The notes: generated by a model from the letters alone, not told the origin. Shown: positions 1 to 6,566, counted from the stretch's first letter. The stretch is DNA of 11,518 nucleotides from BRH-c54 sp036567945 (GCA_036567945.1 DATCTM010000003.1:1-11518), one strand, 5' to 3'. Translations and numbers: made by a program.

Positions 1-911
1 ATATCAAACTGAACCAAGTTGATGAACTGATGAACTCTATCTTCCAATTCAGTTGGTGTTAAATATTCTAATCTTTCTGTTCCAAATTTCTCAACACAAA
101 AAGAAGCCATTGCTGAACCATAAATTACAGCACGTTTCATGTTATTAAAAGAAATATCGCCTGTTTCTGCTAAATAACCAATAAATCCTCCTGCAAAAGT
201 ATCTCCTGCACCTGTTGGGTCAAAGACATCTTCTAATGGTAATGCCGGAGCAAAAAACACACTTTCTTTATCAAATAGTAAAGCTCCATGCTCTCCTTTC
301 TTAATAATTAAATACTGAGGACCTAAAGCCAAAATCTTTTGAGCAGCTTTTACCAAAGAGTATTCACCCGAAAGCTGACGAGCTTCTTCATCATTAATAG
401 ACAACACATCTACCATAGAAATAGTGCTTTTTAATTCATCTAAAGCAATATCCATCCAAAAATTCATGGTATCCATTACAATTAATTTCGGACGTTTATG
501 TAGACCATTAATTACTTTCTTTTGAATAGCTGGAGCTAAATTTCCTAACATTAAAAAATCACAATCTTGGTAATTCGCTGGAATTTTAGGATCGAATGTT
601 TCTAATACATTTAATTCTGTAGCCAATGTATCTCTTGTATTCATATCATTGTGATATTTACCTGACCAAAAGAAGGTTTTTTCATTTTCTCTGATTTCCA
701 ATCCTTCCAAATCAACATTATGTTTTTGTAACATTTCCATTGCTTCTTTAGGGAAATCGCCACCAACAACAGATACGATATTGGTTTTTTTAACAAAATT
801 TGAAGCAGATAAACTAATGAAGGTAGCAGCACCACCAACAATTTTATCTGTTTTTCCAAAAGGGGTTTCAATAGCATCAAAAGCCACTGTTCCTATAACT
901 AATAAACTCAT
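1..911 (-). CDS. PfkB/ribokinase-family sugar kinase (3' end cut by window edge)
   Basis: This is an uninterrupted reading frame of 303 codons that starts at the ATG complementary to 909-911 and runs off the left edge. The family usually has a little over 300 residues, so only a few C-terminal residues should be missing. The N-terminus has a ribokinase-fold first strand (SLLVIGTVAFDAI) followed by the glycine-rich substrate segment GGAATF (26-31). The C-terminal half carries the PfkB signature DPTGAGDTFAGGF (231-243). In it, GAGD forms the anion hole and Asp237 is the expected catalytic base for phosphoryl transfer from ATP. No signal peptide is seen, so it is cytoplasmic. The family covers ribokinase, fructokinase and adenosine/nucleoside kinases, and I cannot tell the substrate from sequence. 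It lies 77 bp downstream of the YciO-type gene on the same strand, with its own candidate -7 box at 935-942. Confidence 0.9.
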   Translation of the reverse strand, partial: MSLLVIGTVAFDAIETPFGKTDKIVGGAATFISLSASNFVKKTNIVSVVGGDFPKEAMEMLQKHNVDLEGLEIRENEKTFFWSGKYHNDMNTRDTLATELNVLETFDPKIPANYQDCDFLMLGNLAPAIQKKVINGLHKRPKLIVMDTMNFWMDIALDELKSTISMVDVLSINDEEARQLSGEYSLVKAAQKILALGPQYLIIKKGEHGALLFDKESVFFAPALPLEDVFDPTGAGDTFAGGFIGYLAETGDISFNNMKRAVIYGSAMASFCVEKFGTERLEYLTPTELEDRVHQFINLVQFD

Positions 912-934
912 TTTTTATGTTTTAAATTGATTGG

Positions 935-942
935 TAAAATTA
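935..942 (-). promoter_or_regulatory. Candidate -7 box (TAATTTTA) for the PfkB-family kinase
   Basis: On the minus strand this reads TAATTTTAC and ends 23 nt before the kinase ATG. It differs from the Bacteroidota -7 consensus TAnnTTTG only in the last base. No TTG lies at the ideal 19-21 nt spacing; the nearest one is about 28 nt away. The same octamer sits in front of three other genes in this window, which is the main reason to list it. Confidence 0.35.
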
Positions 943-988
943 ATGTATTAAAATCGGAAAATTTAAATTACAAGCAATGAAGTTTCAC

Positions 989-1603
989 TTAAAAATCTAC
1001 TACGCCAATTCCTTGTCGAACAATTTCCGGTGTTTCTCCTGTGCAGTCTATTACTGTTGACGCTTCGTTATTCCCATAGCCACCGTCTATTACTATATCA
1101 ACCTGTCCATCATAACGCTCGTGAATTAACTCCGGGTCGGTAGTATATTCCAAAATTTCATCATCATCATGTACAGAAGTTGACAACATAGGATTTCCTA
1201 ATTGGTAGACAATTGTTCGGGCAATGTTATTATCCGGCACACGAATACCAATGGTTTGTTTTTTAGATTGAAACAATTTTGGAATGTTTTTATTGGCATT
1301 TAAAATAAAAGTATAAGGTCCAGGAAGTGCTCTTTTCATCATTTTATAAATATCTGTACCAAACTGAACAGTATATTCTGAAATATTACTCAAATCATAA
1401 CATATCAATGAAAAATTAGCTTCTTCTAACTTAACCCCTTTCAGTTGAGCCATCTTCTCTACTGCTCTTTTATTGGCCATATCGCACCCCATACTATAAA
1501 CAGAATCTGTTGGGTAAACAATTACACCACCTTTTTTCAACACATCAATTACTTGTTGTATTCTTTTTTCATCAGGGTTTTCTGGGTAAATTTTTATTAG
1601 CAT
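989..1603 (-). CDS. yciO: Sua5/YciO/YrdC-family protein, YciO type
   Basis: This 204-residue protein has a single YrdC-type domain. Recognisable segments are the strand and loop GVIVYPTDSVYSMGCD (26-41), the TPGxYTFIL-like ALPGPYTFIL, KKQTIGIRVPDN, PMLSTS, the VDIVIDGGYG strand, and STVIDCTGETPEIVRQGIG near the end. The family binds ATP, threonine and bicarbonate. TsaC/Sua5 members make threonylcarbamoyl-AMP for the t6A37 modification of ANN-decoding tRNAs. The wording of the motifs and the length (about 205 residues, no Sua5 C-terminal domain) match E. coli YciO better than TsaC, as far as I recall those sequences. Automatic annotation may say 'threonylcarbamoyladenylate synthase', but YciO is a paralogue whose main role is less certain. 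The start is the ATG at 1601-1603. It follows the transaldolase gene after a 118-bp repeat-filled spacer. Confidence 0.85.
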   Translation of the reverse strand: MLIKIYPENPDEKRIQQVIDVLKKGGVIVYPTDSVYSMGCDMANKRAVEKMAQLKGVKLEEANFSLICYDLSNISEYTVQFGTDIYKMMKRALPGPYTFILNANKNIPKLFQSKKQTIGIRVPDNNIARTIVYQLGNPMLSTSVHDDDEILEYTTDPELIHERYDGQVDIVIDGGYGNNEASTVIDCTGETPEIVRQGIGVVDF

Positions 1604-1609
1604 GTTGGA

Positions 1610-1721
1610 GTTATTCGTTAATTGTTATTAGTTTACAGTTTATCAGTTCACAGCTATTCATTTTAATTTACAACTTCAAACCTCTAATATCTAGCTTCAA
1701 TTCTCTATTTTCTAATTGAAA
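1610..1721. repeat. Degenerate 7-bp-periodic spacer between transaldolase and YciO-type genes
   Basis: Almost the whole spacer can be cut into consecutive 7-mers: gttattc, gttaatt, gttatta, gtttaca, gtttatc, then (after one extra a at 1645) gttcaca, gctattc, and so on to the transaldolase stop. In this register the third base is T in 15 of 16 units and the second is T in 12 of 16. The first six or seven units are clearly related (gttattc-like; GAATAAC on the minus strand). Later ones drift towards cttcaaa, cctctaa and tctctat. No coding potential, strong hairpin or promoter box is evident here. The pattern recalls the short tandem heptamers known from cyanobacterial genomes, but the relation is only by form. 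Confidence 0.6.
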
Positions 1722-2378
1722 TTATTTATTCCCCTTAGCATGGTCGGCTAAAAACTGTGCTAAACCGCTATCTGTTAATGGGTGTTTTAACAAACCAGTT
1801 ATCGCACTTAGCGGACTAGTTACTACATCGGCACCGATTTGAGCACACTGTATAATGTGCATAGAATGACGAACTGAAGCAGCTAAAATTTGAGTTTCGT
1901 AACCGTAATTGTCATAAATCATTCTTATTTCAGCAATTAAATGAATTCCATTAGTAGAAACATCATCTAACCTACCAATAAATGGAGACACATAGGTTGC
2001 TCCGGCTTTAGCAGCTAATAACGCTTGTCCTGCCGAAAAAATAAGCGTACAGTTGGTTCTTATTCCTTTAGAAGAAAAATATTTAATGGCTTTAATTCCC
2101 TCTTTAATCATAGGTACTTTTACCACTATTTGAGGATGTAATGATGCTAAAAATTCTCCTTCTTTAATTATCCCTTCAAAATCTGTAGCAATTACCTCAG
2201 CACTAACATCTCCATCTACAATATCACAAATGGCTTTGTAATGTTTCATAATGTTATCATAGCCTGTTATTCCTTCTTTTGCCATTAATGAAGGGTTCGT
2301 TGTTACGCCATCCAAAACACCTAAATCTTGTGCTTCTTTAATCTGGTCTAAGTTTGCTGTGTCTATAAAAAATTTCAT
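1722..2378 (-). CDS. tal: Small transaldolase of the FSA/TalC (MipB) family
   Basis: This 218-residue class I aldolase makes a Schiff base with its substrate and transfers a dihydroxyacetone unit in the non-oxidative pentose phosphate pathway in the cytoplasm. Visible landmarks are MKFFIDTANLDQI at the start, DGVTTNPSL (23-31), the Schiff-base Lys87 in IVVKVPM, NCTLIF (109-114), ATYVSPFIGRLDD (127-139) and GADVVTSP. The length matches the compact subfamily; TalB-type transaldolases are over 300 residues. Annotation pipelines often call this family fructose-6-phosphate aldolase. However, the positions that separate the two activities read Glu61 and Phe133, where E. coli FsaA has Gln59 and Tyr131. 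That favours true transaldolase activity. It lies 39 bp after the cysteine desulfurase gene and is probably co-transcribed with it. Confidence 0.93.
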   Translation of the reverse strand: MKFFIDTANLDQIKEAQDLGVLDGVTTNPSLMAKEGITGYDNIMKHYKAICDIVDGDVSAEVIATDFEGIIKEGEFLASLHPQIVVKVPMIKEGIKAIKYFSSKGIRTNCTLIFSAGQALLAAKAGATYVSPFIGRLDDVSTNGIHLIAEIRMIYDNYGYETQILAASVRHSMHIIQCAQIGADVVTSPLSAITGLLKHPLTDSGLAQFLADHAKGNK

Positions 2379-2417
2379 GTGTCTGTATTTATGGTTTGTA
2401 TTTTTTTACTTTTTTAA

Positions 2418-3551
2418 TTATTTTCCAAATAGTTCTTTAATTACGTTAATAGTATAATCTATTTCTTCTTTGGTATTATATTTACTAAACGAAAAACGCA
2501 ATGAAGGTTGCTCCTGATTAATTCCCAACCCACTTAAAACATGTGAACCCACTGAACTTCCTGATGAACACGCACTACCTCCGGAAACACAAATCCCTTC
2601 AATATCTAAGTTATAAATTAACATTTCATCCATATCTGAATGAGGAAAATGAACGTTTAAAACAGTGTATAAGCTATCTCCCAAAGGATCTCCATTAAAC
2701 TCAACAGTGGGCAACACTTTTTTTAACTCTTCTGCCATGTAATGCTTTAATCCTTTAATGTGTTTTTCATGATTTTCCATATCTCTATGGGCAATTTCCA
2801 TAGCTTTAGTCAACCCAACAATACCATAAATATTTTCGGTTCCAGCACGCATATTTCTTTCTTGGGCTCCTCCGGTAATAATTGGTTTTAACTGCAAATC
2901 TGAATTAACAAACAAAAAACCTGTTCCTTTTGGTCCGTGAAATTTATGAGCAGAGCAAGTCATAAAATCTATTTTTAATTCTCTAACATCAAAAGGGTAA
3001 TGCCCTACTGTTTGCACAGTATCAGAATGAAAATAAGCTTGGTATTTTTTACAGATATCAGCAACTTTTTTAAGCGGTAATAAATTGCCAATTTCATTGT
3101 TAGCATGCATCAAAGAAACTAAAGTTTTTTTATCTTTATTTTCTTCAAGCAGTTGCTCTAAATGATTCAAATCTATATAGCCTTTGTCATCAATGTTGAC
3201 TAAACTTAATTTAATGTTGTTATGCTTTTCTACACACAGAGCAGTATCTATAACCGCATGGTGTTCAATAGTAGAAGTAATAATATGATTTACACCTAGA
3301 TCTTCAGTGCAACTTCTCAACACCATATTATCTGCCTCTGTTCCTCCTGAAGTAAAGAAAATTTCTGACGGAGCAGCATTAATATACCCTGCAACTTGCT
3401 TTCTGGCTTTTTCAATTATAGCCCTAGATTCTCTCCCTAAAGCATGAACAGAAGAGGGATTTCCATAATTTTCTTTCAATACCGGAATCATCGCTGCTAT
3501 CACTTCTTCATCTAAAGGGGTTGTTGCTGCATTATCTAAATATACTTTCAT
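2418..3551 (-). CDS. Class I (IscS/NifS-type) cysteine desulfurase
   Basis: This 377-residue PLP enzyme of aminotransferase class V converts cysteine to alanine and passes a persulfide to acceptors for Fe-S clusters or sulfur modification of tRNA. The sequence shows YLDNAATTPLD at the start and GGTEADN (69-75). It also has the PLP-stacking His97 in TIEHHAV, HANNEIG, the PLP-facing DTVQT, and the Schiff-base Lys203 in SAHKFHGPKGTGFL. The catalytic Cys328 lies in the long mobile loop GGSACSSGSSVGSH. That long loop marks the IscS/NifS class rather than SufS. RxGTEN and LRFSFSKYNT near the end complete the family pattern. The protein is cytoplasmic. No iscU, suf or thiI gene is adjacent, so its sulfur acceptor cannot be named and I withhold a symbol. 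It is 63 bp downstream of glmM on the same strand. Confidence 0.93.
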   Translation of the reverse strand: MKVYLDNAATTPLDEEVIAAMIPVLKENYGNPSSVHALGRESRAIIEKARKQVAGYINAAPSEIFFTSGGTEADNMVLRSCTEDLGVNHIITSTIEHHAVIDTALCVEKHNNIKLSLVNIDDKGYIDLNHLEQLLEENKDKKTLVSLMHANNEIGNLLPLKKVADICKKYQAYFHSDTVQTVGHYPFDVRELKIDFMTCSAHKFHGPKGTGFLFVNSDLQLKPIITGGAQERNMRAGTENIYGIVGLTKAMEIAHRDMENHEKHIKGLKHYMAEELKKVLPTVEFNGDPLGDSLYTVLNVHFPHSDMDEMLIYNLDIEGICVSGGSACSSGSSVGSHVLSGLGINQEQPSLRFSFSKYNTKEEIDYTINVIKELFGK

Positions 3552-3617
3552 TTATTTATTTGTTATTCATTAATTGTTACTCTATTCTTCTAACCTCCCT
3601 AAACTTATAAACTCTTA
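3552..3617. repeat. glmM/desulfurase spacer with a second copy of the 18-nt repeat core
   Basis: Positions 3562-3579 match 1610-1627 at 17 of 18 bases (gttattc, then g or a, then ttaattgtta). In both cases the copy lies just upstream of a minus-strand start codon: 10 nt away here and 6 nt in the other spacer. The rest of this spacer is pyrimidine-rich and only weakly periodic. Near its end taaac recurs every 8 bases (3600, 3608, 3616), running into the glmM stop codon. A TAAGTTTA box (minus strand, 3600-3607) resembles a -7 element, but no TTG lies at a suitable distance. Confidence 0.5.
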
Positions 3618-5009
3618 AACCAATCTAACCATTCCTTCCACATCTTTAATAATCTGCTGAGCTAATTCGTCTGCTTTTTCTTTAGTTGTATTTTCAGCAT
3701 AAATTCTAATAATAGGTTCAGTATTCGATTTTCTTAAATGCACCCAACCATTATCGAAATGAATTTTAACGCCATCAATGGTATTAATTTCTTTATCCGT
3801 GTATTTTTGTTGCAACTGAACCAACAGCTCATCCACATTAATATCAGGAGTTAACTCAATTTTATTTTTCGACATCACATAATTCGGATAACTGTTTCTT
3901 AACTCCGAACAAGTTACATTACTTTTAGCTAAATGTGTTAAAAATAAAGCGATGCCTACCAATGCATCTCTACCATAATGTAATTCAGGATAAATAATTC
4001 CCCCATTACCTTCACCACCTATAATGGCATTTTCTTTCTTCATCATTTCAACTACATTCACCTCTCCTACTGCCGAAGCAAAATAAACACCTCCTTGTTT
4101 TTCGGTAACATCTCGCAATGCTTTTGTGGAAGACAAATTAGAAACAGTATTTCCTTTTTGATTTTGCAACACATAGTCAGCAACAGCAACCAAAGTATAT
4201 TCTTCTCCAAACATTTCTCCATCTTCTGAAACAATTGCCAGCCTGTCTACATCAGGATCTACTACAAAACCAACATCGGCCTTTTGTTTTTTCATTACCG
4301 AAGCAATTTCTGTAAGGTTTTCTGGTAATGGTTCCGGATTATGTGGGAAAATACCGTTTGGTTCGCAGTATAATTCAATTACTTCTTTTACACCCAACGC
4401 TTTTAACAATGGTGGCAAGAAAATCCCACCAGTGGAGTTCACACAATCTATTGCTACGGTAAAATTTTTAGCTTTTATAGCAGCTACATCTACCAACGAT
4501 AAATCTAACACTGCTTGTATATGTTTATCTAAGTAAGTGTTATCAACAGAATATGTTCCTAATTCATCAACATTGGCATATTCAAATTCATTAGCTGCTG
4601 CCATTCTCAATACTTCTTCTCCATCAGTAGCGGAAATAAACTCCCCTTTTTCATTAAGTAGTTTTAACGCATTCCATTGTTTAGGATTGTGGCTGGCAGT
4701 AAGAATAATTCCTCCCGAAGCATTTTTCATGACTACCGCAACTTCTACTGTTGGTGTAGTACTTAACCCTAAATCTATCACGTTTATTCCTAATCCTTGC
4801 AAAGTTCCAATAACTAAATGCTGCACCATTTCTCCCGAAATACGAGCATCTCTACCAATTACTATACTTACCTCTTTTTTGTTTGCTCTTTTTTTTATCC
4901 AAGCTCCGAAAGCCGAAGTAAATTTTACGATATCTAAAGGGGTTAGCCCCTCATCAGGCATACCACCTATAGTTCCTCTAATTCCTGAAATTGATTTTAT
5001 TAATGTCAT
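3615..5009 (-). CDS. glmM: Phosphoglucosamine mutase (alpha-D-phosphohexomutase family)
   Basis: The enzyme interconverts glucosamine-6-phosphate and glucosamine-1-phosphate on the way to UDP-GlcNAc, peptidoglycan and outer-membrane glycans, in the cytoplasm. With the ATG at 5007-5009 it has 464 residues and begins MTLIKSISGIRGTIGG, a typical start for this group. In that numbering the phosphoserine is Ser106 in TASHNP, the metal loop is DPDVDR (251-256), the sugar-specificity loop is GGEGNGG (331-337), and the C-terminal phosphate site is RKSNTEP (426-432). All four domains are present. The GEGNGG loop resembles archaeal phosphohexomutases more than E. coli GlmM (GGEQSGH), so some phosphomannomutase or phosphoglucomutase activity is possible. 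An in-frame TTG at 5025-5027 would add six residues, but it overlaps the -7 promoter box. The gene heads the minus-strand cluster. Confidence 0.88.
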   Translation of the reverse strand: MTLIKSISGIRGTIGGMPDEGLTPLDIVKFTSAFGAWIKKRANKKEVSIVIGRDARISGEMVQHLVIGTLQGLGINVIDLGLSTTPTVEVAVVMKNASGGIILTASHNPKQWNALKLLNEKGEFISATDGEEVLRMAAANEFEYANVDELGTYSVDNTYLDKHIQAVLDLSLVDVAAIKAKNFTVAIDCVNSTGGIFLPPLLKALGVKEVIELYCEPNGIFPHNPEPLPENLTEIASVMKKQKADVGFVVDPDVDRLAIVSEDGEMFGEEYTLVAVADYVLQNQKGNTVSNLSSTKALRDVTEKQGGVYFASAVGEVNVVEMMKKENAIIGGEGNGGIIYPELHYGRDALVGIALFLTHLAKSNVTCSELRNSYPNYVMSKNKIELTPDINVDELLVQLQQKYTDKEINTIDGVKIHFDNGWVHLRKSNTEPIIRIYAENTTKEKADELAQQIIKDVEGMVRLV

Positions 5010-5024
5010 ATAGAAAATTTTGGA

Positions 5025-5055
5025 CAAATTTAGCGTAATTCTATTGAACTAACAA
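5025..5055 (-). promoter_or_regulatory. Bacteroidota-type promoter for glmM
   Basis: On the minus strand, TAAATTTG (5032 down to 5025) matches the -7 consensus TAnnTTTG exactly. A TTG (5055 to 5053) stands 20 nt upstream, as expected for the -33 element. Transcription should begin a few bases downstream of the box, near 5020, leaving about 10 nt of leader before the ATG at 5009. The box also rules out the upstream TTG as a translation start. It may drive the whole minus-strand cluster. Confidence 0.7.
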
Positions 5056-5077
5056 TCTAAAATTAACTGTTAACTAT
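5043..5077. repeat. Short 7-bp-periodic tract in the glmM/TPR divergent region
   Basis: Five consecutive 7-mers can be read here: attgaac, taacaat, ctaaaat, taactgt and taactat. The last four share TAA in an offset register and a final T. This is the same kind of heptad structure as in the 1610-1721 spacer, but shorter, and it overlaps the -33 side of the glmM promoter. It is a short, low-complexity stretch, so chance cannot be excluded. Confidence 0.35.
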
Positions 5078-5125
5078 TTTGTGAAAAATAACTTCCAAAA
5101 AACTACTTTCCTGCGTTGAAAAAAT

Positions 5126-5133
5126 TAATTTTA
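5126..5133 (+). promoter_or_regulatory. Candidate -7 box (TAATTTTA) for the TPR-protein gene
   Basis: TAATTTTAC lies only 8 nt before the ATG at 5142. It is a one-base variant of TAnnTTTG. A start of transcription 5-7 nt downstream would give a nearly leaderless mRNA. No TTG is found at the -33 position. No better plus-strand promoter is visible between glmM and this gene; TATTTTG at 5075-5081 is one base short of the consensus. Confidence 0.35.
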
Positions 5134-5141
5134 CATCTTGT

Positions 5142-6566
5142 ATGGAAGACAACTTTGATTCATATAATGACGATGCAGATTATGCAGCGTCTATTAATAG
5201 GTTTGAGCAAATGCTAAACGAAAACCATCACTACTTTTTTGATGTGGAAGAGTTTGAAGATTTGATAAGCTATTATATGGAAATGAATGAAAATGAAAAA
5301 GCCAAAAAAGCCATTGATATTTCTTTAGAGCAGCATCCTAGTTCTTCATCACTTAAAATAAAATATGCTGAATATTTAGCTTCCATACATAAACCTAATA
5401 AGGCCTTAGAAATTCTAAATGCTATTGAAATTTTAGAACCTTTCAACCCTGAAAACCAAATCATTAAGGGTAGTATCTACAGCCAAATAAGGCAACATAA
5501 CAAAGCTATTGATGCTTACAATAAAGCACTAAAACTTACTAGCGACAAAGCCGACCAAATTTCAATAAAAATGCAAATTGCATTTGAATATGAGAACTTA
5601 TTACAATTGGATAAAGCCATTGCTATATTTAAGGAAGTGCTAAAAGAAAACCCTGCTAACGAAACTGTTTTGTACGATATTACTTTCTGCTACAACATGA
5701 ATGATAGAACAGAAAGTTGTATTGAATTTTTAACCACTTTTTTAGATGACAACCCCTACAGTTATGTAGGTTGGTACAACTTAGGCATATGCTATCACTC
5801 AGCAGAATTGTATGAAAAAGCCATTGATGCTCAAGATTATGTTATCGCCATAAAAGAAGACTTTATTTCTGCTTATTTAAACAAAGCCGATGCTCTTTCT
5901 TCATTAGAAAGATATGATAAAGCCATAACAACTTATAAAGAAACTTTTGCCTTTGAAGAGCCAAATGCCGATATTCTTTATTTTATTGGCGAGTGTTATG
6001 AAAATAACCTTCAATATGATGAAGCGATAGAATATTTTAAAAAAGCAACACAACTAGATGCTATGCACTCTGATGCTTGGGCAGGGATGGCTTATGTTTT
6101 TAATGAGCAAGGCAAAACAGATTCTGCCATTTTCTTTATTCAAAAAGCCATTGAAATAGAACCAGAACACCCCGACTTTTTACTTATTTATGCTGATATT
6201 TTAAAAGATATTGAAGCTTACGAAGAAGCAATAGAGTTGTATCAAAAAATTATTAAAATTGATCCCAACAACAATACTTCTTGGGTCGATTTAGCAGATG
6301 CTTATTATGAAATTGGACAAGTTGATGAGGCTTTAGAAACCATTATAAAAGGTATAGATACACATCCCGATAGTGGGTTGATAAGAACTCGTCTTGTTGC
6401 ATTCTACCTCGAAACTGACAACCTTACAGAAGCTACCAAACAACTTATAGTATTGTTAAATATGGATAAAAAATTAGTAACTGCATTAATTGCTTTTTAT
6501 CCGGCAGTATTAGATTATCCAAGCTTATTAGAAATCATAGAAAATTATAACGATAATGAATTTTGA
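5142..6566 (+). CDS. Cytoplasmic tetratricopeptide-repeat protein
   Basis: This 474-residue protein is made almost entirely of about twelve degenerate 34-residue TPR units, from roughly residue 37 to 440. Clear examples are SDAWAGMAYVFNEQGKTDSA (310-329) followed by PEHPD (341-345), and SWVDLADAYYEIGQVDEALE (380-399). They show the usual W/L/G/Y/A/A/P spacing. There is no signal peptide or membrane segment, and the acidic N-terminus (MEDNFDSYNDD) points to a soluble scaffold. TPR proteins bind other proteins, and the partner cannot be read from sequence. The stop codon lies inside the next gene: an 11-nt overlap with the ComA homologue suggests translational coupling and possibly a shared task. 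The start is the first ATG after the intergenic region and is well supported by the very short upstream region. Confidence 0.9.
   Translation: MEDNFDSYNDDADYAASINRFEQMLNENHHYFFDVEEFEDLISYYMEMNENEKAKKAIDISLEQHPSSSSLKIKYAEYLASIHKPNKALEILNAIEILEPFNPENQIIKGSIYSQIRQHNKAIDAYNKALKLTSDKADQISIKMQIAFEYENLLQLDKAIAIFKEVLKENPANETVLYDITFCYNMNDRTESCIEFLTTFLDDNPYSYVGWYNLGICYHSAELYEKAIDAQDYVIAIKEDFISAYLNKADALSSLERYDKAITTYKETFAFEEPNADILYFIGECYENNLQYDEAIEYFKKATQLDAMHSDAWAGMAYVFNEQGKTDSAIFFIQKAIEIEPEHPDFLLIYADILKDIEAYEEAIELYQKIIKIDPNNNTSWVDLADAYYEIGQVDEALETIIKGIDTHPDSGLIRTRLVAFYLETDNLTEATKQLIVLLNMDKKLVTALIAFYPAVLDYPSLLEIIENYNDNEF

Noticed and set aside
641..880. Minus-strand 79-codon frame overlapping the PfkB kinase
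   Set aside because: It is an out-of-frame reading of the kinase gene, whose correct frame has 303 uninterrupted codons and the GAGD motif.
1510..1719. A 69-codon plus-strand frame crossing the YciO-type gene and the repeat spacer
   Set aside because: Half of it is antisense to a real gene and the rest is heptad filler; the F/L/S-rich translation is typical of low-complexity pyrimidine-rich DNA.
1696..1720. Inverted repeat TTCAATT / AATTGAA with an 11-nt loop just after the transaldolase stop
   Set aside because: The 7-bp stem is almost all A-T, the loop is long and no T-tract follows on the minus strand, so it is not a credible intrinsic terminator.
1610..1721. CRISPR-like array
   Set aside because: The units are 7 bp long and degenerate, there are no spacers of 30-40 bp, and no cas gene is near.
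3600..3607. TAAGTTTA as a promoter for the cysteine desulfurase gene
   Set aside because: The only upstream TTG is 13 nt away, too close, and the box lies 48 nt from the ATG within repetitive sequence; kept only as a note in the spacer entry.
4537..5013. A 158-codon open frame on the plus strand opposite glmM
   Set aside because: It lies wholly antisense to the 5' part of a well-conserved gene, has no promoter box or recognisable motif, and mirrors the codon structure of glmM.
5075..5081. TATTTTG as a promoter for the TPR gene
   Set aside because: It lacks one base of the TAnnTTTG spacing, the nearest TTG is about 28 nt upstream, and it would leave a leader of about 55 nt, unlike the other promoters here.
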